Assembly (NCBI GenBank): GCA_021838585.1
Contig: JAKCDE010000001.1
Span: forward strand, 62,001 to 126,000
Length of the DNA stretch: 64,000 bases
Source: Nitrospirota bacterium
GTDB lineage: Bacteria > Nitrospirota_A > Leptospirillia > Leptospirillales > Leptospirillaceae
Reading direction: 5' to 3'
Below, one piece after another: positions 46,901 to 53,845 of this stretch (its first letter is position 1; every line of letters starts with the position of its first letter). The notes beneath the pieces are model-generated. The model searched no databases and was not told the origin of the DNA. It worked only from the letters and a program-made list of their open reading frames with translations. The translations under genes and the position numbers were made by a program.

Positions 46901-47068
46901 CGGAAGATTCAGTCCATGCTTCTGCCCGTCCTGAAGAACCTCGAGATCCAGGTACCCTCTCTGACCTCCTCCAGCGCGCTCAAGATCGGAATCCAGGACA
47001 ACCGCCTCGAACTCCTCGAGGGAACTCCTGTTGCGGCGGCGACACCGTCTCCTCCGGAAACCTCCTGA
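43997..47068 (+). CDS. Membrane-anchored protein with three degenerate AAA+ modules
   Basis: 1,023 aa. Six likely membrane helices lie in residues 1-206. Module 1 (about 220-465) is FtsH-like: Walker A reads GPSSLGRT (266-273, Lys to Arg), Walker B IHIEN, and the Arg-finger region SSPPFIHWI has no Arg. Module 2 (about 490-665) has GRNRPIRR (525-532) with no P-loop Lys, Walker B IFVDP (Glu to Pro), but keeps DPFIARRF. Module 3 (about 708-980) is Clp-D2-like: intact GPRGTGK (746-752), Walker B VIYLDN (Glu to Asn), and ETLD where ClpB has NRID. No zinc-protease HExxH is seen. It may bind ATP in module 3 and act as a membrane scaffold, unfoldase or regulator. Coupled to uvrC. I know no family with this layout. 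Confidence 0.7.
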   Translation: MLQPIIIMLVGLIWVSASLFFRREIDPINAQFPLMSTLVILLFLLMHAAVLAGIGKNLGRPYQPGKKKRGPKGIPPPSLPFVGTWTFIALATIGSGLFFRTSVPTLAVTLWILGGVTLLSALCFLLIPSQVHSENSDGDIVFKPNPVQMAPKAIYFWSSAIVYGGFFLISGAVLKSSATIGSMISLGTGAGWLLGAMILSLVALFRMGLEDQANAVSKTRLLVPGEDFKQIAGNPGIKGELSQIFYQIASAQKTVGAVPNGILLTGPSSLGRTIFARALAGEYKRPLYNFSLEPLLSIDGSALDNYWKGFLFKIKPFNPLVIHIENYGKVIAAAAQTNPQGLHNIQIFLGRLSRNRTHLLIASAENADDVPKQFSSPPFIHWILTVPLPDIEMRKSLLGRFLLEESRKNEILPGNVPLLTPDMIEGFDLGKLATLMEGFAPEDIRDVVIHSSDYARKLRRSLRQLDIDVSIRRKAQNWKDPTAGPMEVIRSRLTDQTMGPILVNRANELFSNRQKKSHESILIIGRNRPIRRMIAEKLAQQAGVSFMMIPDDKKLDGTEFRSLLLKSRKNRPSMIFVDPLEELFPKVQLSNYGYHGEIYNQKVMELAQANEDKSIWLIAGAEDINKIDPFIARRFSSLLDLAELGRSLFSELEEFSLGRILEGVPAEKIDFSEFDQPKQNSQEALHAEEDQQEKGAFLMAPPETEPLPGFPGRPELQEEIRSILDAAAYNVKKGGSAVMGAFLFAGPRGTGKREAAQAIAHHLDPGKGRLVVRDMGLYADRLFASMLLQRPLGSTKSSPLPEGIRTLLEERPDAVIYLDNIEQAHPSAWDFLPDYLRMGVINSGGKPLSVPRSTLILATSLFSGDDMEIARRGNRAELILDTLSQRNRRLAFLPIFSREILETLDLIVPFPAYTDSDITDMARRTIYDTLSRFLEKHPFKGTIEVDPETPSFITYQVDPSTITASELTRKIQSMLLPVLKNLEIQVPSLTSSSALKIGIQDNRLELLEGTPVAAATPSPPETS

Positions 47069-47070
47069 CC

Positions 47071-47898
47071 TCAGTTTCTCTGCCTGAAATACCCCCAGAA
47101 GCACCCTCCCAGAAGAAGGACTCCCAGAAGGGAAAGAACTTCCCCCGGAAGAAGAACGTCTGAAAATCGGAGAACCAAAACCGCGGAGAGGCAAAACAGA
47201 CCCAGGAGCTGTCCTTCCCTTTCGATTCCCGCCCCGGCCAGAAGGAGGGCTCCCCCGACGAAAATCGCCATTGATCCCGAGACGAGCGTGTTTTGGAGAA
47301 CGAGGGCGAGAAGCAGGAAAATTCCCCCTGAGAAAAAAAGAACCGGAATCTTTCGGGCGAATGTTTCCTGCATTCGAAGCCAGAAGAGTGGAAACAGTCC
47401 GAGCCCGGCGCCCAGGACTCCATGGGCGGCAATCATCGAAAAAGGAATCGGATCGACGGTCGGTCGGGCGAGAACACCCCCAAGGAGGATCCCCATGACG
47501 GCCGCAGCGCTGAGAAAGATCCAATAGAGGAATCTCCACGATCCGGACACTAGCATGACCCCGGCCATCAGGATGCCTGCCGTCACCATCAGACCACCCT
47601 CCTCCGGAAGAGCGGAGCGAGGGTGAAGGAGAAATCCCGCAATCAGAACCAGATCGCCGGTTGCAACAAAAAGGGCCGACATGCGAAAGAGGGAGGAGTC
47701 CCGTCCGAACCTGACGAGAAGAAGCGGAATAAGGGTCCCCACAACCAGGCTATGAAGAACGGCAAGCAAAGGAAACTCGAAGAGCGGTGTCGAAAGGGAG
47801 GGGCGGGTCAGGGCGAAAAGAATGCCGGAAAAAAGGAGATTTCCCAAAGCAAAAAAACGGAGAAAAAGCCGATACCCGTTTGTTGCGGCAATTGTCAA
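47071..47898 (-). CDS. Polytopic membrane protein of unknown function
   Basis: 275 aa with about nine membrane helices and almost no loops. A His in LLAVLHSLVVGTLIPLLL and another in MIAAHGVLGAGLG sit inside helices, a layout seen in haem-binding proteins such as NnrS or oxidase-subunit relatives, but no firm match. The start TTG 47898 follows AGGAGG by 11 bases; a TAG just upstream rules out a longer form. Converges on the three-AAA gene with a 2-base gap. Confidence 0.55.
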   Translation of the reverse strand: MTIAATNGYRLFLRFFALGNLLFSGILFALTRPSLSTPLFEFPLLAVLHSLVVGTLIPLLLVRFGRDSSLFRMSALFVATGDLVLIAGFLLHPRSALPEEGGLMVTAGILMAGVMLVSGSWRFLYWIFLSAAAVMGILLGGVLARPTVDPIPFSMIAAHGVLGAGLGLFPLFWLRMQETFARKIPVLFFSGGIFLLLALVLQNTLVSGSMAIFVGGALLLAGAGIEREGQLLGLFCLSAVLVLRFSDVLLPGEVLSLLGVLLLGGCFWGYFRQRN

Positions 47899-47920
47899 AG
47901 GGAGAGAAACCTCCTAGAAT
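47892..47920 (+). promoter_or_regulatory. Sigma-70-type promoter for tRNA-Leu
   Basis: TTGTCA (47892-47897) and TAGAAT (47915-47920) with a 17-base spacer; the start would be near 47927, 7 bases before the tRNA. It covers the start codon and ribosome site of the opposite-strand membrane-protein gene. Confidence 0.6.
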
Positions 47921-47933
47921 GAAGAATCTTCGA

Positions 47934-48017
47934 GCGAGAGTGGCGAAATGGCAGACGCACCAGACTTAGGATCTGGCGGGGAAACCCGTGGGGGTTCAAG
48001 TCCCCCCTCTCGCACCA
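47934..48017 (+). tRNA. tRNA-Leu (anticodon TAG), CCA encoded
   Basis: Class II tRNA with a long variable arm. Acceptor GCGAGAG/CTCTCGC, anticodon stem CCAGA/TCTGG around CTTAGGA (anticodon TAG), T stem GGGGG/CCCCC with GTTCAAG, discriminator A, then CCA in the DNA. Confidence 0.96.
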
Positions 48018-48276
48018 CACCTTTCCACCAGTTTCAAGCCAGTATTGTCCGTTTTTTCATGGAACTCGCTTTGTCGCTTTTTCTCCGGGGTTCCCTTCCA
48101 CACTGCTCCCCGAATTTACTCCTGCATCATTTTGAGTCCATTCCCTCCCAACCGGAATGCCCCCCCTTGTTGGGAAGACCGGCTGAACGGAGACATCCTG
48201 GCATTTGGCCGGCCAAGCCTCAAAAATGGAAAACACTTGAGTCGTTCAGGGCCGGCCATCATCCAGATCCGAGAGG
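48018..48276. other. Gap between tRNA-Leu and the sigma-54 activator, with a terminator-like stem
   Basis: The palindrome TGGCCGGCCA at 48206-48215 pairs with GGCCGGCCA at 48250-48258, and inner CTCAA (48219-48223) pairs with TTGAG (48237-48241). On the minus strand this lies just past the activator stop and probably ends its message. A T run near 48050 may end the tRNA transcript. No gene seen. Confidence 0.45.
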
Positions 48277-49689
48277 TCATTGCGCAAAGGGATGCCGCTT
48301 GTCCAGACCATACTTTTGCATTTTCCGCCATAACGTGATCCGGCTCATCGAGAGGGTCTTTGCAGTCTCGGTAATGCGGCCCTGATTGTCGGCAAGGGCT
48401 TTTTGGATCATCTTCCTCTCGACTGAGGAGAGGGTCGCCCTCATGGGTTCGAACTCCGGTTCCGGCAAAGCGGTTTTTTCACCTTCGTCCGGAATAGAAG
48501 AACTCTGAGAAAGAATTTTCAGGACAGGTTCCGGGAGATTGGATTCCGTGATTGTCGGGTCCGAAGAAAGGGCCAGGCAGAGATCAACGAGATGCTTGAG
48601 TTCGCGAATGTTACCCGGATAAGGATAGCTTGCGAAACGGTCGATGGCCGAATCCTCGAATTCGGGAACCGGTCCGCCATACTTCTCTCCCCATGCCATT
48701 CTAAAGGACCTTATCAAAAGGGGGATCTCCTCTTTTCTGGCCCTGAGGGGCGGAATGTCCACAGTCATTCCACGAAGTCTGTAATAAAGATCCTCCCGAA
48801 GCCGTCCTTCCTTGAGAAGCCTGACCGGGTCCACATTGGTGGCGGCCAGGATTCGGACATCGACCAACGTTCTCTGATTTTTGCCGATATGCTCGATGAT
48901 TCCCGTCTCGAGAAACCGAAGAAGCTTTGCCTGGACCGGGAGGGGGATGTTCTCGAGTTCGTCGAGGAAAAGGGTCCCCTTGTCGGCCTGAAGGAGCTTT
49001 CCGGTATAGTCGGCGGTTGCCCCTGTGAAAGATCCACGGGCATGACCAAAAAGGGAGTCGTCGACGAGGGTTTCTGGAACAACAGAAAGATCCAGAACAA
49101 CGAAGGGCCGATCCTTTCGTGGACTCAAGTGGTGGATCCTGTGTGCCAGAACCTCTTTCCCTGTCCCAGTCTCTCCGACAAGCAGAACGGGAATCGTGGT
49201 CCGGGCAATCCGCGAAAGGGTGGAGGGAAAGGAGGTCTCGCATGCCCCACCCGCCTCGAAAAGACTGGCCTCAAGATCCGTATCGTTATCGGCGGATTCT
49301 TCAAGAATTCCGGTTTCCCGGGGAACGACCATCTTGAGAAGTCCGACAGTGGTTCCTTTCGAATCACGCAGAATGGTATTCCGGACCTGGCAGGAATCCA
49401 GTCGTTCCTCAAGGCAGAGTGATCCGAAGGGACTTCCATTTTCTGCGGGAGAAATCATCTCCCCGGCATTGAGGCAACGGGCCGAACACACCCGGTCTTT
49501 GAGGACATGGGCACAGAGCTTTCCCACGACAGTTCCTTCACCCTCAAACAGAGACTTCCTGACGGGGCGCGAAATCCACTGGATTCGATAGTCGTTTCCG
49601 ATCAGCAGAAAGGAAGAATTGGTCTGTTCGGCAATGCGGTGGGACAAGATACGGTAGAGGTTGTTCTGGGAATTCCGCTGTAAAGGCAA
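48277..49689 (-). CDS. Sigma-54-dependent transcriptional activator with Cys-rich PAS-like sensor
   Basis: 470 aa. A PAS-like N-terminal domain (NSSFLLIGNDYRIQWIS) carries cysteines at 59, 68, 72, 92 and 100 (C-x8-C-x3-C plus two). The AAA+ domain has GETGTGKE, GSFTGA (the sigma-54 contact loop, normally GAFTGA), LFLDELENIP and the R-finger region. A Fis-type helix-turn-helix (ALADNQGRITETAKTLSMSRITLWRKMQKYG) ends the protein. There is no receiver domain, so it probably senses a redox or metal signal directly. The start TTG 49689 has GGGGAG upstream; TTG 49722 is also in frame. Divergent from the oxidase gene, its likely target. Confidence 0.9.
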   Translation of the reverse strand: MPLQRNSQNNLYRILSHRIAEQTNSSFLLIGNDYRIQWISRPVRKSLFEGEGTVVGKLCAHVLKDRVCSARCLNAGEMISPAENGSPFGSLCLEERLDSCQVRNTILRDSKGTTVGLLKMVVPRETGILEESADNDTDLEASLFEAGGACETSFPSTLSRIARTTIPVLLVGETGTGKEVLAHRIHHLSPRKDRPFVVLDLSVVPETLVDDSLFGHARGSFTGATADYTGKLLQADKGTLFLDELENIPLPVQAKLLRFLETGIIEHIGKNQRTLVDVRILAATNVDPVRLLKEGRLREDLYYRLRGMTVDIPPLRARKEEIPLLIRSFRMAWGEKYGGPVPEFEDSAIDRFASYPYPGNIRELKHLVDLCLALSSDPTITESNLPEPVLKILSQSSSIPDEGEKTALPEPEFEPMRATLSSVERKMIQKALADNQGRITETAKTLSMSRITLWRKMQKYGLDKRHPFAQ

Positions 49690-50235
49690 TGTTCTCCCCT
49701 TTGTGAGGCCCGCAAATAGCAAGGCAAATCAAAACCCTCAAGACCAAGGTGAGTGAGGAGCCGGCATCCGCCCCGAACGAGGTTCGGCGGCGAACGCAGG
49801 GGGAAGCGGCTCATCTTGCCGGAGAAATCCCTCCGAAGTCCTGTTCGTCCATATACCTACCAAATCCCAAGGATAAAATCCAATCCTCTCCCCTTTTCCT
49901 CTTAATCCCTTCAGGAACACACAATCTTCCTCTTTACTTTCAACACCCAGTTCCGGAAACGTGTTCCCGCTCGTTCCGGAGAATCAACACCCTTCCGCAT
50001 CGTCAGGAAACAGGAGGTCGGCCTGCGTCCGATTCCAGGATCGCCCCCATTCGAGGACATCTTCCGACTGGGACCCTCAATGGGACGGAATGAAGGGGGC
50101 CAGCCTCCGGTTGTCGTCCCGAAACAACCCGTTTCCAATTTATTGGGAACCCCAACGCATCATAAGGAGGCCAATCTCATCGCTCGTGGCATACAAAACA
50201 TTGAAATTTAAAGATAAACACCAATGAAAAGATGA
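49690..50235. promoter_or_regulatory. Divergent control region between the sigma-54 activator and the oxidase gene
   Basis: About 550 bases with no convincing gene. It holds the dyad CCGAAC-GAG-GTTCGG (49773-49787) and two direct copies of GTTCCGGA (49950-49957 and 49973-49980) 23 bases apart, at about two helical turns. These are candidate enhancer sites for the adjacent activator, roughly 285-490 bases upstream of the sigma-54 promoter. Confidence 0.45.
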
Positions 50236-50250
50236 TGGCACACGGATTGC
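50236..50250 (+). promoter_or_regulatory. Sigma-54 (-24/-12) promoter of the oxidase subunit I gene
   Basis: TGGCAC-acgga-TTGC: GG at 50237-50238 and GC at 50249-50250 with exactly 10 bases between, the invariant spacing, and near-consensus flanks. Transcription would start near 50262, leaving a leader of about 120 bases before ATG 50382. Confidence 0.75.
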
Positions 50251-50381
50251 GATATGTGAAGGCGCGGAGGCCTGGCCAAACTCTGGCATTGGGATTGGGA
50301 AGCGGATGCCGGGAAGAGGTTCGGCTAACGACAATTGAAATGCACCAGAAAGGAAAACTGCTTGGTAAAGGGAGGAATGTG

Positions 50382-51767
50382 ATGGCACCAGGGAAAGGGA
50401 AAGAGATTCCAAGCGGAACCGCGGCAAAAACGGCCATCATCTCGTCGGTGTTCTGGCTCGCGATGGGAACCACGCTCGGATTCGTCACATCGCTCAAGCT
50501 GGCGTATCCGGACGTGTTGAACGGGACCCCGTATCTTAATTTCGGGCACATCCGGCCCGTCCATGTGATGACCGTGATCTATGCGTGGATTTCAATGGCC
50601 TTCGGGGCCGCCATGTACTACATGACCCCCGTTCTCTGCGGAACGAAGCTCTGGAGCGAACGGCTCGGGGTCATGAACATCTGGCTCTGGAACCTCGGCA
50701 TTACTGTCGCCGATATCTCCATTGATCTGGGAATGACCTCCGGCCGCGAATATTCCGATTTCATCTGGCCGGTGGACGTCTATGTGATCCTCTTTGTCCT
50801 CGTCCCCCTGGCCGTCAATGTCTGGATGACGGTCCTCACCCGGACGGTGAAGGGCATCTATCCGACCACCTGGATCATGATGGCCTCGCTGCTTTACCTC
50901 GCGACCGTCTATTCCTTAAGTCAATGCGTGGAGATCTTCCACATCACGGGCCTCAACGAGGCCCTCGTGACGTGGTGGAACGCCCACAACCAGCTCGGGA
51001 TCTGGGTGACGCCGGTATCGATGTCCATTGCCATGTATATCATTCCAAAGCTTACAGGCAATCCCCTTTATAGCCACAAGCTGGCCCATCTGACCTTCTG
51101 GGGGCTCTTCGCCTTCTACTCCACCCCCGGGGCGCACCACATGATGGGAGCTCCCGTTCCCGAGTGGCTCAAGTCTTTCGCCTCGGTCTCCGGCGTGCTG
51201 ATCCTGGTGCCCGGGATGGCCTTCATCGCCAACTCCCTTCTCACCATGCAGGGCAAGTGGAAACTCTTCGTCGAAGTGCCGCCCCTTCGCTGGGCGATCA
51301 CCGGAATCCTGATGGGCATCCCCCTCTTCTTCCAGGGCGGATTCCAGCAGACCCGGGCGATCAACTGGTACATCCACGGGACCCACTGGATCGTGGCCCA
51401 CGCCCATCTGGCCCTTCTGGGCTTCTCCTCCTTCGTGGAGATCGGCGCCATGTACTACGGTCTGGAACGGCTCCTGAAGCGGAAATTCAACCCGACCCTC
51501 GAGCTCTATCACTACTGGCTCATGACCATCGGGTTCATCATCTTCTGGACCTCGCTCACGGCGGCCGGCCTCATCCAGGCGGCGGCCAAGGTCTACGAGA
51601 TCCCCTACGTGGCGTCCGTCCAGGCCGCCCACCCCTACATGGTGGCCCGGGCCTGGGGCGGCTTCATGATCATCGCCGGACAATGGATCTTCCTCTACAA
51701 CATCTATCGGGTGGCAACCTCCCGATCGTCCGAACCTCTTGCCGTGCCGGAAAAGGTGACTGCGTAG
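50382..51767 (+). CDS. cbb3-type-like cytochrome c oxidase subunit I (CcoN-like)
   Basis: 461-aa haem-copper oxidase core with 12 or so helices. Candidate ligands: H61 (FGHIRPVHV, low-spin haem), H202 (WWNAHN, CuB), H252-H253 (PGAHHMM, CuB), H340 and H342 (WIVAHAHLALLG, high- and low-spin haem). Y219 in MYIIPK is placed like the cross-linked Tyr of cbb3 enzymes. Nitric-oxide-reductase relatives are less likely but not excluded. ATG 50382 has GGGAGG; the frame is open to 50232, but that part is leader. No ccoO, ccoP or ccoQ follows, which is unusual. Confidence 0.88.
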   Translation: MAPGKGKEIPSGTAAKTAIISSVFWLAMGTTLGFVTSLKLAYPDVLNGTPYLNFGHIRPVHVMTVIYAWISMAFGAAMYYMTPVLCGTKLWSERLGVMNIWLWNLGITVADISIDLGMTSGREYSDFIWPVDVYVILFVLVPLAVNVWMTVLTRTVKGIYPTTWIMMASLLYLATVYSLSQCVEIFHITGLNEALVTWWNAHNQLGIWVTPVSMSIAMYIIPKLTGNPLYSHKLAHLTFWGLFAFYSTPGAHHMMGAPVPEWLKSFASVSGVLILVPGMAFIANSLLTMQGKWKLFVEVPPLRWAITGILMGIPLFFQGGFQQTRAINWYIHGTHWIVAHAHLALLGFSSFVEIGAMYYGLERLLKRKFNPTLELYHYWLMTIGFIIFWTSLTAAGLIQAAAKVYEIPYVASVQAAHPYMVARAWGGFMIIAGQWIFLYNIYRVATSRSSEPLAVPEKVTA

Positions 51768-52174
51768 GCCATACGACAGTCTGCCCTGTCCTCGAAAATC
51801 ACCGGATCATGGGGATCCGGTGATGAATGGGATTCCGAACTGGAAGCCGGAATCCCCCCTCTCGTCCCAGGGACGATGCCCCGGCATCGTCCCTTTACCA
51901 TCAAAAAATAAAAGAAAAATGAGACGGACATAGACGAATGATCCATGGGATTCCCTCAAGAAAGGGGCACTCCTGAAACTGGCCTTACGATCCCCCGCTA
52001 TTCCCAGGGTTTTTTATCGTCCTGTCTGCCTCCCGAATTTCTTCCGATCATGAGGAATACATCCTTTGCTCTTTAGAAGCGGATCCTGACAAGGCAGAAA
52101 AGAGGACCTTTTAGTAGAAGGGTTCTTGATTTCAAATCCTGCGTCAATTTCGTCTGCCATATCAGAGGGTCTTT
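51768..52174. other. Gap between the oxidase and chemoreceptor genes
   Basis: The first third holds the hairpin series listed separately. The rest (51900-52174) shows no coding sequence. A weak CTGACA...TTTAGT promoter-like pair occurs about 70 bases before the chemoreceptor ATG. Confidence 0.4.
51799..51894 (+). terminator. Series of three perfect hairpins after the oxidase gene
   Basis: Stem 1: 51799-51808 with 51814-51823 (10 bp, 5-base loop). Stem 2: 51829-51837 with 51848-51856 (9 bp). Stem 3: 51869-51880 with 51883-51894 (12 bp). The third is followed by only TT, so termination and 3'-end stabilisation of the oxidase message are both possible. Confidence 0.6.
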
Positions 52175-53794
52175 ATGAAAAAACTCATCAGAAAAACGGG
52201 TATTGTGGTCGTCATGATGCTCATCCTCAACATTGGAACGGGAAGCTGGCTGCAGTACCAGCTCACACGCGCGATCGAGTCCGAAGCCTCTCTCCAATCC
52301 GTGGCAATGGACCTCGCCCTCATGATGGCCTCCGAGTCCCGCATGGAGCGATCCATGAGCAAACTCTTGGAAAATACCAGTGCCAACTTCAGCGCGGACC
52401 AGGCCATTGTCATCCAGATGAAGGCCCTCTCCCACGTCCAGATGGTTCGTCTAAAGATTGATGCAAAAAAAGCCTGGGGAACTTTGGCACCCCTGAAGGA
52501 TCTTGTACGGGACCGGAACGAAGCGCATTCCACATCGCTTCAGATCGTAAACCTGGTCAAAAACCACCATGAAAACCTTGGACCGAGGCTGTGGACAAAA
52601 ATAGCGCATCCGGCCTTTTCCCATTACGTCATCGAAACCCGCCTCCTGTTTGCCCACATGACCCGGCAGATCCAGAAGATCGAGAAAAACATCCTCCGAA
52701 TGCGAACGATCCAGACATGGGTCCAGATCGTGACGCTCATGGCGTGGGCGATCGTGCTCTTTTGGGATTTCAAGGCCCTGTCGAAGATGGCCCGGCGGCT
52801 GGGGACGGCCGCCGAAACCGTCCTTCTCGCATCGAATCGTGACCTGACCAGACTTTCGAAGATTGACGGACCGGACGAGGCTGGCTTGGTGGGCCGGGGC
52901 ATTGACCGCCTGATTGAGGAGCTTTCCGGGGTGACCGGTGATCTGAACAGGCAAGCCCTGACAATTTCCCAAGAGACCGACCAGCTCTCCCGGGTTCTTT
53001 CGGCGGTCTCCGAGGGATTTCGCGAGGCCGTCAATACTCTGGCCGATGTCCGGGGAAAGGCCCAGGTTTTGGCAGAGGAAGCCCGACGGGAGAACGAGCT
53101 GGCGCTCGAAATGGGAAAAGCCTCGAAGCAGGCCGTCGGTGAAACAGAGCATGGATCGAAGACGGTTCGAAGCGTCCTCGAGTCCGTCCGTACATCCTCC
53201 GAGGAAATAACCAGCCTTGCAAATCGTATTGCCGGTCTCGAAGAGGCAAGCCAGAATGTTGGCACCATCGCCGGCTCCATCACGGCTATCGCGACCCAGA
53301 CAAACCTCCTCGCACTGAATGCCGCGATCGAAGCGGCCCGGGCCGGGGAGCAGGGGCGGGGATTTGCCGTCGTGGCGGAGGAGGTCCGGAAGCTTGCCCA
53401 AACGACTTCAAAAGCCACCGAGGAAATCAGCGCCGCCCTCGCGGATATTCAGACGTCCATCGCCGAAACAGTCTCGGACATCCGCAAGGAAGCCTCCGCG
53501 CTGGCGGATTGCGGAGCCAAGGCGGGCCAGGCCGAAAAGGTCCTCGATACCCTGGCCGGAATGGTCCGAACCACTGGGCACAACGTCGATATCATCGTGG
53601 GAGAAACGGAGGGGCAGAAGAAGTCCTCCGAGCGGATACTGGAAGCCGTGAATGCTCTTTCGGGGATCATGGAAGCCAGGGGAAAAGATATTTCGTCTGC
53701 CGTACCGGCTGTCGAGTGCCTCAGGGAAATTGTCCGGTCCCTTTCGGCCCTGACGTCTTCCTTTCGGACCGAAACAGAAAGCAATCCGCTCTGA
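52175..53794 (+). CDS. Methyl-accepting chemotaxis protein
   Basis: 539-aa receptor. N-terminal helix ([17 protein letters not shown]), a helical periplasmic domain of about 150 residues, second helix ([17 protein letters not shown]), then the cytoplasmic signalling coil. The hairpin tip [37 protein letters not shown] is the invariant CheA/CheW-binding part. No clear HAMP domain and no CheR-tethering pentapeptide. No other chemotaxis gene is nearby. Ligand unknown. Confidence 0.93.
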   Translation: MKKLIRKTGIVVVMMLILNIGTGSWLQYQLTRAIESEASLQSVAMDLALMMASESRMERSMSKLLENTSANFSADQAIVIQMKALSHVQMVRLKIDAKKAWGTLAPLKDLVRDRNEAHSTSLQIVNLVKNHHENLGPRLWTKIAHPAFSHYVIETRLLFAHMTRQIQKIEKNILRMRTIQTWVQIVTLMAWAIVLFWDFKALSKMARRLGTAAETVLLASNRDLTRLSKIDGPDEAGLVGRGIDRLIEELSGVTGDLNRQALTISQETDQLSRVLSAVSEGFREAVNTLADVRGKAQVLAEEARRENELALEMGKASKQAVGETEHGSKTVRSVLESVRTSSEEITSLANRIAGLEEASQNVGTIAGSITAIATQTNLLALNAAIEAARAGEQGRGFAVVAEEVRKLAQTTSKATEEISAALADIQTSIAETVSDIRKEASALADCGAKAGQAEKVLDTLAGMVRTTGHNVDIIVGETEGQKKSSERILEAVNALSGIMEARGKDISSAVPAVECLREIVRSLSALTSSFRTETESNPL

Positions 53795-53845
53795 GAAGGG
53801 GAGGCTCTTGAAAGGAGAAGGTGAAGCAATTGAAGGTCGGAGCGA

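Noticed and set aside
46394..47539. A 381-codon minus-strand frame
   Set aside because: Covers the end of the three-AAA gene antisense and part of the polytopic membrane-protein gene in another frame; no domain seen.
48206..48258. GGCCGGCC motifs as possible recombination or restriction-modification sites
   Set aside because: Two copies flanking a complementary inner stem beside a stop codon are better explained as a terminator.
50272..50300. Second TGGC-containing element just after the sigma-54 promoter
   Set aside because: The downstream half lacks the GC dinucleotide at the required spacing.
50232..50381. N-terminal extension of the oxidase gene from ATG 50232
   Set aside because: The extension would start upstream of the sigma-54 transcription start, has no membrane-protein character, and ATG 50382 has a much better ribosome site.
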